Source of the DNA: Cellvibrio fontiphilus_A
Lineage (GTDB): Bacteria; Pseudomonadota; Gammaproteobacteria; Pseudomonadales; Cellvibrionaceae
NCBI RefSeq assembly: GCF_042646205.1
Contig: NZ_JBHRTF010000002.1
Span: forward strand, 682,001 to 746,000
Reading direction: 5' to 3'
Length of the DNA stretch: 64,000 nucleotides
Shown here: one piece after another, positions 34,070 to 43,044 of the stretch
How positions within the stretch are numbered: position 1 is the stretch's first letter
Layout of the letters: each line of letters starts with the position of its first letter
The notes under the pieces: model-generated
Databases searched by the model: none
What the model saw: only the letters and a program-made list of their open reading frames with translations
Told to the model about the DNA's origin: nothing
Position numbers and translations under genes: made by a program

Positions 34070-36586
34070 TTAAAATTCAATGCTGAGTTTGTTATCAACT
34101 TTGAGTAATTCACGTTTAAATATTTGCTGGATTTTTTGCAGCGCCTCGGGCGACTCTGCTTCAAAACGCAGTGTTAATGCCGGCGAGGTATTGGAGGCGC
34201 GCACCAAACCCCAACCCTTGGTGTAATCCACGCGCAGGCCATCAATAGTGGTGACAGCGCCGTTGGCAAAATCACCGCTTTCGGCCAATTTTTTAATCAG
34301 GCCAAACTTGTCCTGATCACTGACGTTGACCTTGATTTCCGGTGTGGCGTGGAGCTGCGGAAAACTGGCAAAAATAGCGTCTATGCTCTGGTCGCGCAGG
34401 GTGATAATTTCCAGCAGGCGCGCCATGGCATAAATGCCATCGTCAAACCCGTACCAGCGATCCTTGATAAAAATATGGCCGGAATATTCGCCGCCAATCA
34501 GCGCCTGGGTTTCTTCCATTTTGGCTTTCATGGGCGAGTGACCGGTTTTCCACATGATCGGGCGGCCGCCATAACTGCTGATCACCTGATTCAGTTGGCG
34601 CGAGCATTTTACGTCGAAGAGCACATCGGCGCCCGGGTTGCGCGCAAGAATATCTTTGGCATAAAGCATTAATAGTCGGTCTGGCCAGATAATGTCACCC
34701 TTGGGGGTGACCACCACCAGACGGTCGCCATCGCCGTCAAAGGCAACGCCTATATCGGCATTCACCTCCTGTACCTTGGCGATGAGCGCTTGCAGGTTTT
34801 GCTCGATAGTGGGGTCGGGGTTGTGATTGGGGAATTCGCCGTCTATCTCGCAAAACAGCGGGGTGACTTCGCAGCCCAATTCTTCAAACAGCTGGGGAGC
34901 AACCAGACCGGTCACGGCATTGCCTGCATCTACCACCAGGTGGATATTGCCGGCCAGCGCGACATCGGAAAACACCCGTTCTATGTAGTCGGGAATAATG
35001 GCGCGCGGTGTCTCTTCCCCTAAACCCTGGTGAAAGCGCTGCTCAAGAATGCGCGTACGCAGCTCAGTCACCGAGTCGTCGGCCAGGGCGCGATTGTTGA
35101 TCACCACTTTAAAACCGTTGTACTCCTTGGGGTTGTGGCTGGCGGTGACCATCACGCCGCTGTGGGTGTCGTCAAAGTGAAAGGTGGCGAAATACATCAA
35201 CGGGGTGGGTACTACGCCGATGTTAATCACGTTACAGCCGCTGCGCAGAATGCCTTTGATTAAGGCTTGGGTTAACGCGTCACTGTGGGTGCGGCCATCG
35301 CGCGCTACCACTATGCTGTGTTCACCCTGGTCTATGGCTTCACTGCCTACGGCTTGACCAATGAGCAGTGCGAGTTGCGGGGTGATCTGGCTATTCACCA
35401 AACCGCGGATATCGTAAGAGCGAAAAATTTCCGCCGGTACATCCTTTTCATCGACACCATGGCGTTTGGCGCCACCGGTTTTCTTCCCTGAGGCCTGGTT
35501 CAAGCCGAGGATATCTTCATCTTCGTCAATCACGGCAATATCAAGAATGTCCTGATTCTGGAACATAGGGTTGATGAGTGCCTCTTCTGCGGCAGCTTCT
35601 TTGGTTTCTTTGCTGGCTTGTACCGTCTCCTGCAAGCTGGGGCCGGCGCTCTCCTTGGTGTTGAGGGTGGCGCGCGTAATAACTTTGCTCAGGAACCAAC
35701 AGAGTGCGAGGCTCGCAGCAGCGATCAGGCTGACAATAAACAGCCAAAGGGTGGGCAGTTCTTCCGCGCGCAGTTTGAGCTGTTCCGAGGGTGTAAAGTC
35801 CAGTGTCAGGTAACTGTTGGCGACCTTGCCCGAGGCTTTTGGTCCGGCGTTGCCGGTGCCGGATTTACGCACCATCTGGGCTGGGCTGCCGGCAAATTGC
35901 TGTTGCAAAACCGTCTCCCCCAAGCTTGGATCACCGCCCGCAAACAGGGCGAGCAAGGGAGCGGCATCGGTGGTGATCAGCAAAGAGCCCAAGGGAGCGG
36001 AATCCGCGCCAGTGGTTACCGGTTTGGCCCACTGGAACATCCAGCGTTTATTGATCTCGACAAGTTCAGGCAGCGGGGTTTTACCCTGCTCAGCACGTTG
36101 GATCAAATCCAGTTCCAGATAGCGCAGGGGAAATTCCGCTTCGCGATCCAGTGTCGCTGTGCCAGTGGGTATAAGGTAAATGTTTAGCACCCTGTCATCC
36201 TGAGCGGCCAGGGTTTGTGCCAATTGCGCGCGCGCGGCGGCGGTGTTGTCCAGGTTATCGGCGGCAAGCTGTGCAGCCCATGCACTGTTTGCACTCAGCG
36301 CCTCAACACGCAGCGCATCCGCTTGCAGATGTTTCTCCAGTAAGGCCGCGCGCTCCGCGACCGATTCCTGGGTGAGACGCTGCAGGTTTTCGCGATTTTG
36401 TTCGACCACCAGGGTTTGATAGAGAAAAAATGCCGCCAATAAATTCACTGCCAGGGCAATCGCCAGCAGGATAAGCAGAATTTTTTGCTGTACCGCCGCT
36501 TTGCGTTTTGCCTGTTCCAGTGCGCGCTGGGCGCTGCGGGAAAGTGGGGCCGCGCTCTGATTTTTATTGGAATCCCGTGGTTTCAC
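34070..36586 (-). CDS. algC: Phosphomannomutase/phosphoglucomutase AlgC with membrane-anchored N-terminal extension
   Basis: An 838-residue protein. The C-terminal ~455 residues are a full alpha-D-phosphohexomutase: phosphoserine loop VTASHNPKEYNGFKV (Ser483), metal loop VAFDGDGDRLV, sugar-binding GGEYSGHIF and phosphate-binding RASNTSPALTLRFEA. The N-terminus adds a membrane segment at about 36-58, an extracytoplasmic ~215-residue domain, and a second membrane segment at about 279-300, followed by an acidic linker. AlgC makes Man-1-P and Glc-1-P for alginate, LPS and other polysaccharides. The start is GTG at 36586 with an AAAGGT Shine-Dalgarno. Similar extensions are known in other pseudomonad-type AlgC genes; their role is unclear. 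Confidence 0.92.
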   Translation of the reverse strand: MKPRDSNKNQSAAPLSRSAQRALEQAKRKAAVQQKILLILLAIALAVNLLAAFFLYQTLVVEQNRENLQRLTQESVAERAALLEKHLQADALRVEALSANSAWAAQLAADNLDNTAAARAQLAQTLAAQDDRVLNIYLIPTGTATLDREAEFPLRYLELDLIQRAEQGKTPLPELVEINKRWMFQWAKPVTTGADSAPLGSLLITTDAAPLLALFAGGDPSLGETVLQQQFAGSPAQMVRKSGTGNAGPKASGKVANSYLTLDFTPSEQLKLRAEELPTLWLFIVSLIAAASLALCWFLSKVITRATLNTKESAGPSLQETVQASKETKEAAAEEALINPMFQNQDILDIAVIDEDEDILGLNQASGKKTGGAKRHGVDEKDVPAEIFRSYDIRGLVNSQITPQLALLIGQAVGSEAIDQGEHSIVVARDGRTHSDALTQALIKGILRSGCNVINIGVVPTPLMYFATFHFDDTHSGVMVTASHNPKEYNGFKVVINNRALADDSVTELRTRILEQRFHQGLGEETPRAIIPDYIERVFSDVALAGNIHLVVDAGNAVTGLVAPQLFEELGCEVTPLFCEIDGEFPNHNPDPTIEQNLQALIAKVQEVNADIGVAFDGDGDRLVVVTPKGDIIWPDRLLMLYAKDILARNPGADVLFDVKCSRQLNQVISSYGGRPIMWKTGHSPMKAKMEETQALIGGEYSGHIFIKDRWYGFDDGIYAMARLLEIITLRDQSIDAIFASFPQLHATPEIKVNVSDQDKFGLIKKLAESGDFANGAVTTIDGLRVDYTKGWGLVRASNTSPALTLRFEAESPEALQKIQQIFKRELLKVDNKLSIEF

Positions 36587-36640
36587 TTGATTACCTTTTG
36601 TTCGATGAGAGGATTATCTAAAACAGGTATTTGCCGCTTG

Positions 36641-37876
36641 TTATTTTGCTTGTTCGGATGCCGGGTGTTTGTCCAATCGGCCAGCCAGTATGGCAATCAA
36701 CTCCCGCGCCAACTGGGTTTTGCTGCGCTGGCTCAGCGCCTGAATCCCGCTGTTATCCACCAGCGTGACCGCATTGTCATCGCTATTAAAGCCGATTTGG
36801 GTGTCGCCGACGTTGTTGGCAATCACCAAGTCCAGCTTCTTGCGCTGCAATTTGGCGCGCGCATGCTCAAGCAGCTGCTCGGTCTCGGCGGCAAAGCCCA
36901 CGGTAAACGGGCGCCGGGGCAGGGCGGCGATGCTCGCCACTATGTCGGGGTTTTTCACCAGCGTCAGGGTGATACTGTCTTCCGCGCCCTTTTTCAGTTT
37001 TTGGCTGGCGACTTGCGCAGGGCGATAATCCGCAACCGCTGCCGCCGCGATAAACAAGTCGCAGTCTGGCGCGGCAGCCATGCTCGCCTCGTACATTTCC
37101 TGCGCGCTGGTGACATCAATACGGGTGACCCGCGCCGGGGTTTTGAGCTGGGTGGGGCCGCTGATCAGGATAGTGTTAGCACCGGCTTCGGCCGCGGCCT
37201 CGGCCAGCGCATAGCCCATCTTGCCGGAGCTGTGATTGCTCAAGTAGCGCACAGGGTCTATCGCCTCGCGGGTAGGGCCGGCGGTAATCACCAGGGTTTT
37301 GCCGGCGAGACTGCCGGGTGTAAACAGCCCGGCGGCGGCATCAACCAGCTGCAGCGGTTCCAGCATGCGCCCCGGCCCCACATCGCCACAGGCTTGGCCA
37401 CCTTCGGCGGGGCCAAACATAATCACCTTGCGCTCAATCAGGCACTCGAGGTTGGCTTGGGTCGCGGCGTTGTGCCACATGCCCTGATTCATCGCCGGCG
37501 CCAGCGCGATGGGTGCTTTGGTCGCAAGGCAAATACTGGTGAGCAGGTCATTGCCCATGCCCTGCGCCAAGCGCGCCATAAAATCCGCCGTGGCGGGTGC
37601 GATGAGTACCAGATCCGCCCAGCGCGCCAATTGGATATGCCCCATGCCCGCCTCGGCTTCCGGGTCGAGTAATTGTGTATGTACCGGGTTGCCGGACAGC
37701 GCCTGCAGGGTCAGCGGGGTAATAAATTCCTGCGCCGCCGGTGTCATCACCACCTGCACACTCGCGCCAGCATCCTGCAGGCGGCGCACCAAATCGGCAC
37801 TTTTATAGGCTGCAATACCGCCGGTAACACCGAGCAAAATCTGTTTATTGGCAAGGGATTGGCTAGAAGCTGACAT
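36641..37876 (-). CDS. coaBC: Bifunctional phosphopantothenoylcysteine decarboxylase/synthetase CoaBC
   Basis: A 411-residue fusion enzyme of coenzyme A synthesis. The N-terminal CoaC half has the flavin motif ILLGVTGGIAAYKSADLVRR (GVTGGIAAYKSA), the active His in GHIQLARWADLVLIAPATA (GHIQLARWAD), PAMNQGMW and the substrate-clamp Cys in GGQACGDVGPGRM. The CoaB half (about 190-405) begins KTLVITAGPTREAIDPVR and has SGKMGYALAEAA. The ATG at 37876 (MSASSQ) is preferred to 37906. It is divergent from radC. In Pseudomonas dut follows; here only 54 bp separate it from algC. Confidence 0.95.
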   Translation of the reverse strand: MSASSQSLANKQILLGVTGGIAAYKSADLVRRLQDAGASVQVVMTPAAQEFITPLTLQALSGNPVHTQLLDPEAEAGMGHIQLARWADLVLIAPATADFMARLAQGMGNDLLTSICLATKAPIALAPAMNQGMWHNAATQANLECLIERKVIMFGPAEGGQACGDVGPGRMLEPLQLVDAAAGLFTPGSLAGKTLVITAGPTREAIDPVRYLSNHSSGKMGYALAEAAAEAGANTILISGPTQLKTPARVTRIDVTSAQEMYEASMAAAPDCDLFIAAAAVADYRPAQVASQKLKKGAEDSITLTLVKNPDIVASIAALPRRPFTVGFAAETEQLLEHARAKLQRKKLDLVIANNVGDTQIGFNSDDNAVTLVDNSGIQALSQRSKTQLARELIAILAGRLDKHPASEQAK

Positions 37877-38113
37877 AGTGATCCACAGTGGAAGGGCTGG
37901 GCACACTCAGGGTGTGGCGGTTAAACATCCACAACAACCTTAGCGCGCCTTGGAGTAATTGGCCACTTACGCCGGCGGCCGCGTCCGGCTTGACGAAAGC
38001 CCGCTAAGATACCATTCTTGCCCGCAATTTCGTAACTGCCCGGGCGCCGCCTGGGCAGTTGCCAACAGGATGCCGCGCACCATGCGCGGGTGAACCAATA
38101 AAAGGAGATTGTT

Positions 38114-38788
38114 ATGTCCATTGCCGATTGGCCTGCTGCTGAACGCCCCCGCGAAAAACTACTCACCCTTGGCCCGCGCGCCTTATCCGACGCCGAGTTA
38201 CTGGCCATCTTCCTGCGCGTTGGCTGCGTGGGTAAATCGGCGGTAGATCTGGCACGTGAACTGCTGCAGCAATACGGCGGCCTGCGCCCGCTGCTGGAGG
38301 CATCCCAGCGGGAGTTTTGCAAAGGCCTAGGGTTGGGCGATGCCAAATACGCCCAGTTGCAGGCAGTCTTGGAAATGGGGCGCCGGCATTTGTCGGCTTC
38401 ACTTAAATCCGGCGATTTATTAAACAGCCCCGATCTGGTGCGTCAATACCTGAGCGCCCAGCTGCGCCATCAGCCGCGCGAAGTGTTTGCAGTGTTGTTT
38501 CTGGATAACCAAAACCGGCTGATGGTTTACGAAGAGCTATTTTTTGGCACCATCGATGGCGCTTCAGTCTACCCGCGTGAAGTGGTGCGACGCGCGCTGG
38601 CGCACAACGCCGCCGCGGTTATTTTTGCCCACAATCACCCCAGCGGTGTTGCCGAACCCAGCCAAGCCGACCAGCGCATCACCCAGCGCTTGGTTGCCGC
38701 GCTGGATTTGGTGGATGTGCGGGTGGTGGATCATATGGTCGTGGGCGATGGCGAGGTGGTGTCTTTTGCCGAGCGGGGTTTACTGTGA
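38114..38788 (+). CDS. radC: RadC family JAB/MPN-domain protein
   Basis: A 224-residue protein of the RadC family with an N-terminal helix-hairpin-helix-like region (RPREKLLTLGPRALSDAELL) and a C-terminal JAMM metalloprotease-like domain with AAVIFAHNHPSGVAEPSQAD. The motif residues His-x-His and the downstream Asp are intact. Despite its name, a role in DNA repair has been questioned; the function is not settled. It is divergent from coaBC, as in many proteobacteria. An AAGGAGA Shine-Dalgarno precedes the ATG. Confidence 0.92.
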   Translation: MSIADWPAAERPREKLLTLGPRALSDAELLAIFLRVGCVGKSAVDLARELLQQYGGLRPLLEASQREFCKGLGLGDAKYAQLQAVLEMGRRHLSASLKSGDLLNSPDLVRQYLSAQLRHQPREVFAVLFLDNQNRLMVYEELFFGTIDGASVYPREVVRRALAHNAAAVIFAHNHPSGVAEPSQADQRITQRLVAALDLVDVRVVDHMVVGDGEVVSFAERGLL

Positions 38789-38933
38789 CGCAGATCAGGT
38801 CGCCACTAGGGATTGCTGGCGCGCATAGTCTCTAAATGTTAATTTTGGCGCCATTTTGCGCAATCATTCGGCGCGCTGCTATACCCATACTGACTACCAA
38901 CGTTTTATCACTTCATCATCATTGGAAAATGCT

Positions 38934-39848
38934 GTGAACAGCCATTTGGACATACTCCTCGACATGCTGTCGGCTTTGCCCGATCCGGTGTTTGTGCTGA
39001 CCGAATCCGGGCGTTATGCCGCCTTGATCGGCGGCCAGGATCGCCAGCATTATCACGACGGTGCGCATCTGGTTGATTTCAGCCTTTACGATGTGCTGCC
39101 CAAGGCCAAGGCTGATTGGTTTTTGGAGCAGATCAATATCACTCTGGCGCTGAACCAGCTGCGCATCGTGGAGTACGGGCTTGCCGGGGCGGATGTCGAT
39201 GGCCTTGATTCCCAGCAGGGGCCAGCCGGAGAAATCTGGTTTGAAGGGCGCATCCAGCCTTTGGCGACACCGGTTAATAATGAACGTGCGGTTGTCTGGG
39301 TCGCCTGCAATATTACGCGTCGGCACCAGCTGGAGGCCCAGTTACAGTTGTTAAGCGAAACCGATGAGCTTACCGGTGCCTATAATCGTCGCCGGTTGCT
39401 GGATTCCCTCAAGCTATCGCTGGCGCAGTTCAGGGAGCAGCAAACACCTACAGCACTAGTGCTTATGGACGTCGATCACTTTAAGAGCATCAATGACCGT
39501 TTTGGGCATATCGCGGGCGATGAGGTGTTGCGCGGCATTGCTCATCACGCCATGGCGCATTTGCGCGAGGGGGATCTTTTTGCCCGTTTTGGCGGGGAAG
39601 AGTTTGCGCTGCTATTGCCCAATACAACGCTGGACACCGCCACAGCAATTGCCGAGCGCCTGCGACAAACGATTGCCTTTGGCAATTTCCTGCCGGACAG
39701 CCATCCGCCGTTAATAGTGACTGCCAGTATGGGGTTGAGCCTGATGCAAATGCATGACCATGCCATAGAGACTATCTTGCGGCGTGTCGACGATGCGCTC
39801 TATCAAGCCAAGCACAGTGGGCGCAATTGCCTTGTTGTGGCGGCCTAG
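38934..39848 (+). CDS. Diguanylate cyclase with N-terminal PAS-like sensor
   Basis: A 304-residue protein if read from GTG 38934; no ATG lies near the start, and a TTG at 38856 would add 26 residues. Residues about 1-130 look like a PAS-type sensor (LSALPDPVFVLTESGRYAAL). The C-terminal ~165 residues form a GGDEF domain with DELTGAYNRRRLLD, LMDVDHFKSINDRFGHIAGD and the active signature FARFGGEEFALLL. An RxxD inhibitory site (REGD) lies five residues before GGEEF, so product inhibition by c-di-GMP is expected. There is no membrane segment, so it is probably a soluble, cytoplasmic sensor. It lies 145 bp after radC. The ligand is unknown. Confidence 0.88.
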   Translation: MNSHLDILLDMLSALPDPVFVLTESGRYAALIGGQDRQHYHDGAHLVDFSLYDVLPKAKADWFLEQINITLALNQLRIVEYGLAGADVDGLDSQQGPAGEIWFEGRIQPLATPVNNERAVVWVACNITRRHQLEAQLQLLSETDELTGAYNRRRLLDSLKLSLAQFREQQTPTALVLMDVDHFKSINDRFGHIAGDEVLRGIAHHAMAHLREGDLFARFGGEEFALLLPNTTLDTATAIAERLRQTIAFGNFLPDSHPPLIVTASMGLSLMQMHDHAIETILRRVDDALYQAKHSGRNCLVVAA

Positions 39849-40194
39849 ATTGTGCGACGGCAGACAGGGTTGTTTGCCGGCCAGCATCCACTGAATTTGA
39901 ACTTCCCGGGTAAAACAACAGGTTTGTGGTCAAAAAAACAGCTTTTCATTGCTATTGCGGGACTGTTTTGGTATAAAACGCGGCTCTTTGCGGCAGGGTT
40001 GTGAAGACGTATTAAAAGAGCGTCATTTCAGCGCGAATTCCCCTCTGGAATTTGCTGCTCCAATCCTGATTTAACCCGCGTTTAGGAAAGAATAGGCTGC
40101 TTACAACAATGCTATAGGCTGGTTGTTAGTCTGTTTGACGGTTCTAACACAGCGCTTCCAGCTTAGCGCGCTGATTTTTTAATGAGGCAATAAA
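39849..40194 (+). other. 346-bp intergenic region with the rpmB promoter and a long leader
   Basis: The first 90 bases follow the diguanylate cyclase gene and show no clear terminator. The rpmB promoter is at 39949-39977. The remaining ~210 bases are an untranslated leader in which I see no conserved element, tRNA or small gene. Confidence 0.55.
39949..39977 (+). promoter_or_regulatory. Sigma-70 promoter of rpmB-rpmG
   Basis: The -35 box is TTGCTA (39949-39954), the spacer is 17 bases, and the -10 box is TATAAA (39972-39977). It is one of the best matches to consensus in the window, as expected for ribosomal protein genes. The start site should fall near 39984. Confidence 0.75.
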
Positions 40195-40431
40195 ATGTCC
40201 AAGGTATGTCAAGTTACTGGTAAACGTCCCATTACCGGCAACAATGTTTCCCACGCAAAAAACCACACCAAGCGTCGTTTTTTGCCAAACCTGCAATCTC
40301 ACCGTTTTTGGGTAGAAGCTGAGAAGCGTTTCGTGACTCTGCGTCTGACTCCAAAAGGTATGCGTATCATCGACAAGCGCGGCATTGAAGCTGTGTTGGC
40401 TGATGTTCGTGCCAACGGCCACAAAGTGTAA
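40195..40431 (+). CDS. rpmB: 50S ribosomal protein bL28
   Basis: A 78-residue ribosomal protein starting MSKVCQVTGKRPITGNNVSH, with HAKNHTKRRFLPNLQSHRFW and the C-terminal LRLTPKGMRIIDKRGIEAVL. This is the full length for gammaproteobacterial bL28. It is a component of the large subunit near the tRNA exit side. The cysteine-free zinc form is not at issue here, since only the single Cys of CQVTG is present. It is followed 15 bases later by rpmG, the conserved pair. Confidence 0.97.
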   Translation: MSKVCQVTGKRPITGNNVSHAKNHTKRRFLPNLQSHRFWVEAEKRFVTLRLTPKGMRIIDKRGIEAVLADVRANGHKV

Positions 40432-40446
40432 TTAGGAGCTTTAGTC

Positions 40447-40602
40447 ATGCGCGAAAAAATTCGTCTGAACTCTTCTGCTGGTACTGGTCACTTCTACACC
40501 ACTGACAAGAACAAGCGTACCATGCCAGAAAAGATGGAAATCAAAAAGTACGATCCAGTTGTGCGCAAGCACGTGGTCTACAAAGAAGGCAAAATCAAGT
40601 AA
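40447..40602 (+). CDS. rpmG: 50S ribosomal protein bL33
   Basis: A 51-residue ribosomal protein starting MREKIRLNSSAGTGHFYTTD and ending KEGKIK. It has KRTMPEKMEIKKYDPVVRKH. There are no CxxC pairs, so this is the zinc-independent form. An AGGAGC Shine-Dalgarno lies before the ATG. It is co-transcribed with rpmB, and a terminator follows. Confidence 0.97.
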   Translation: MREKIRLNSSAGTGHFYTTDKNKRTMPEKMEIKKYDPVVRKHVVYKEGKIK

Positions 40603-40618
40603 TTACTTGATCTGCTCT

Positions 40619-40655
40619 AAAAACCCGGCCTTGGTTAACCAGCGCCGGGTTTTTT
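40619..40655 (+). terminator. Intrinsic terminator of rpmB-rpmG
   Basis: The stem AAAAACCCGGC / GCCGGGTTTTT encloses a loop that itself contains the palindrome TGGTTAACCA; a T-tract follows. Confidence 0.9.
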
Positions 40656-40774
40656 ATCGCCCGGATTTGGATATTTTAATAAAGTGGCGTTTAAGCCAGC
40701 ATAGCAGGCGGCGCCGGACTACACTCAAATCACAATTATAAATCAACCACCTGCTTACTTTTCCGGTGCCAACT

Positions 40775-42178
40775 ATGACCAGCCCCCGCGGTTTACAAGA
40801 GTGGATGGATACCCTTGCTGAACAGGAGTTGCCCACCTTAAATGCCGTGGTACGCGAAATATGTGAGTTGAGCGAGGATGAGAAATGTCGCGCTGAGGAT
40901 CTCACCAAAATTATCCTGCGCGATGCCGATTTAACGTCCAAAGTCCTGAAAATCGCCAATTCTGTGCATTACAACCCGTCATTTGCATCGATCAAGACGG
41001 TATCGCGCGCAATTGTCCACTTGGGGTTTGATAATTTACGCAATATTACCCTCGCCACTACCCTGATCGATTTCTTTTTGCAGGGCAAACCCAAGTTGCA
41101 GCTTATCCAGAGTTTGGCGCGCTCTTTCCATGCCGCCGTGCAGGCCAAAGCGATGGTGCCTTTTTTGGATGGTGACAAAAAAGAACAGGTATTTATTGCG
41201 GCGCTCTTGCGCAATATCAGTGAGCTGGCGCTTATCTCTACGGGGTTGCCGCTGGTGGCGGACTTTATCGATGCCCGCGATCAGGATCCCCAGGCGGAAC
41301 ACAGTTTGGCACTGGAGTTTTTGGGGGTGGATACCAGCCTGCTGTCGCGTCATCTCATTAAAGACTGGGCGCTGGGCGATTTACTCAGTGAAGCCTGTGA
41401 AAACCATGTGCATTCGAGCGCCGCTGCGCGCGCGGTGAATCTGGGCAACCAGATAGCCACCTATATCCAGCGCGGCATTAAAAGCCCCGAGATGACCAAG
41501 CTCTGCCAGCAGACGGCCAGCCTGTGCAAACTGCCGCTGGAGCAGGCGCAACAGCAAATATTGCTCATGGCGGATGAAGCCTCGGTGGTAGCCAAAACCT
41601 ATGGTTTGGATGTATTGATCAGCGCGCTCCCCGACCCCGAACACCTGGATGCAAAAGAGGAGCCACCGCAAGAGGTGGCCGATTACCTGTTCCAGCAGCG
41701 CCTGAACCAGATCCACAAGGCGATGATGGCCGGCGACAGCCTCCCCAAAGTCACCCAATTGTCACTGGCCGCCCTGCACGAAGGGGCGGCTATCGCGCGC
41801 CTCGCCATACTCTTTGTGGATCACAAAACCAAACAGCTGGATGTGCGTTATGTGGCGGGAAAAGGCACGCATCTGTGGCGACAACAGATCAAGATCAATC
41901 TCGAACAGCTGCGTAAAGGCGAGTTGTTGCACGAATTCCTGCGCCATCAGGAGCCCTACTGGTATCAGCCTCGGCTCGGGCAAAAAGATGTGGGAGCCTT
42001 ACAAATCATGGGCGCCACCGGCGGCTTGTTTTTGGCCCCGCTGCAGCTCAATAAACGGCTGTTGGCGATTGCCTATGCCGATGGCGAGCGCAGCACACTG
42101 AATGCTCGCCAGTTTGAGGAATTCCAACTGATTGCCAATCAATTAAATTTGATGATGCGCCTGAGTGCGGCTCCCTAG
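40775..42178 (+). CDS. HDOD domain signalling protein with C-terminal GAF-like region
   Basis: A 467-residue protein. The HDOD domain (about 10-215) has LPTLNAVVREICELSEDE, ILRDADLTSKVLKIANS, HYNPSFASIKTVSRAIVHLG and FIAALLRNISELALIS; the region around it lacks the catalytic HD pair, as usual for HDOD. The C-terminal ~170 residues (about 300-465) look like a GAF domain (AAIARLAILFVDHKT, FLAPLQLNKRLLAIAYADGE). HDOD proteins act in signalling, often with c-di-GMP or regulatory kinases. The start is uncertain between GTG 40766 and ATG 40775. It stands between rpmG and mutM. Its partner is unknown. Confidence 0.85.
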   Translation: MTSPRGLQEWMDTLAEQELPTLNAVVREICELSEDEKCRAEDLTKIILRDADLTSKVLKIANSVHYNPSFASIKTVSRAIVHLGFDNLRNITLATTLIDFFLQGKPKLQLIQSLARSFHAAVQAKAMVPFLDGDKKEQVFIAALLRNISELALISTGLPLVADFIDARDQDPQAEHSLALEFLGVDTSLLSRHLIKDWALGDLLSEACENHVHSSAAARAVNLGNQIATYIQRGIKSPEMTKLCQQTASLCKLPLEQAQQQILLMADEASVVAKTYGLDVLISALPDPEHLDAKEEPPQEVADYLFQQRLNQIHKAMMAGDSLPKVTQLSLAALHEGAAIARLAILFVDHKTKQLDVRYVAGKGTHLWRQQIKINLEQLRKGELLHEFLRHQEPYWYQPRLGQKDVGALQIMGATGGLFLAPLQLNKRLLAIAYADGERSTLNARQFEEFQLIANQLNLMMRLSAAP

Positions 42179-42223
42179 CGGCGACTGCGGCATAATAGCG
42201 CCGGTTACTCACAGGATGCTGTC

Positions 42224-43036
42224 ATGCCCGAATTGCCCGAAGTTGAAACTACCCTGCGCGGTATCGCGCCCCACATTGTCGGTCGCAAAGCGACTCACCT
42301 TATCTTGCGCCAGCCGCGCTTGCGCTGGCCAATCCCTGCGGATTTGCCCGAGCTGGTGGTCGGGCAAACCTTGCGTGGCGCACGGCGGCGCGGCAAGTAT
42401 TTGCTGCTGGACTTCGCGCGCGGCCATCTGCTAATTCACTTGGGAATGTCGGGCAGCCTGCGTATTGTTCAGGCCGATGAGCCGCCCCTGTTTCACGATC
42501 ACGTGGATTTACTCTTTGGCAAACAGGCGTTGCGCTATTGTGACCCGCGCCGTTTTGGCTGTTGGTTGTGGGTGGAGGGCGAACCCGAGGCGCACAAACT
42601 GCTGACTGAGCTAGGGCCTGAACCCCTGACCGATGCGTTTACCGCCGAATATTTGTATGAGCGCAGTCGCAAGCGCAGTCAGGCGGTCAAACAGTTCATC
42701 ATGGACAGCCACACAGTGGTGGGGGTGGGCAATATCTACGCCAATGAATCCCTGTTTATGGCCGGCATTAAACCCATTCGCAAAGCCAGTGCACTCACTC
42801 GCAAAGATTGTGAGCGCTTGGTGTGCGATATCAAGTTTGTGCTGCAGCGCTCTATCGACCAGGGCGGCACCACGCTGCGGGATTTTGTGGGTGGGGACGG
42901 CAAACCGGGCTATTTCAAGCAGCAATTACTGGTTTATGGCCGCGGCAATCAGCCCTGCATGACCTGTAAAAAGCCCTTGAAGGAGGTGCGTATGAATGAT
43001 CGCACCACCGTATATTGTGTGGTTTGCCAAAAGTAG
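42224..43036 (+). CDS. mutM: Formamidopyrimidine-DNA glycosylase MutM (Fpg)
   Basis: A 270-residue base-excision repair enzyme that removes 8-oxoguanine and formamidopyrimidines. The catalytic N-terminal Pro and Glu (MPELPEVE) are intact; other motifs are HLGMSGSLRI, HDHVDLLFG, VGVGNIYANESLF and a C-terminal zinc finger CMTCKKPL...CVVCQK. The length is standard. Its stop is nine bases from the end of convergent coaD. Confidence 0.97.
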   Translation: MPELPEVETTLRGIAPHIVGRKATHLILRQPRLRWPIPADLPELVVGQTLRGARRRGKYLLLDFARGHLLIHLGMSGSLRIVQADEPPLFHDHVDLLFGKQALRYCDPRRFGCWLWVEGEPEAHKLLTELGPEPLTDAFTAEYLYERSRKRSQAVKQFIMDSHTVVGVGNIYANESLFMAGIKPIRKASALTRKDCERLVCDIKFVLQRSIDQGGTTLRDFVGGDGKPGYFKQQLLVYGRGNQPCMTCKKPLKEVRMNDRTTVYCVVCQK

Positions 43037-43044
43037 CGGAGCGG

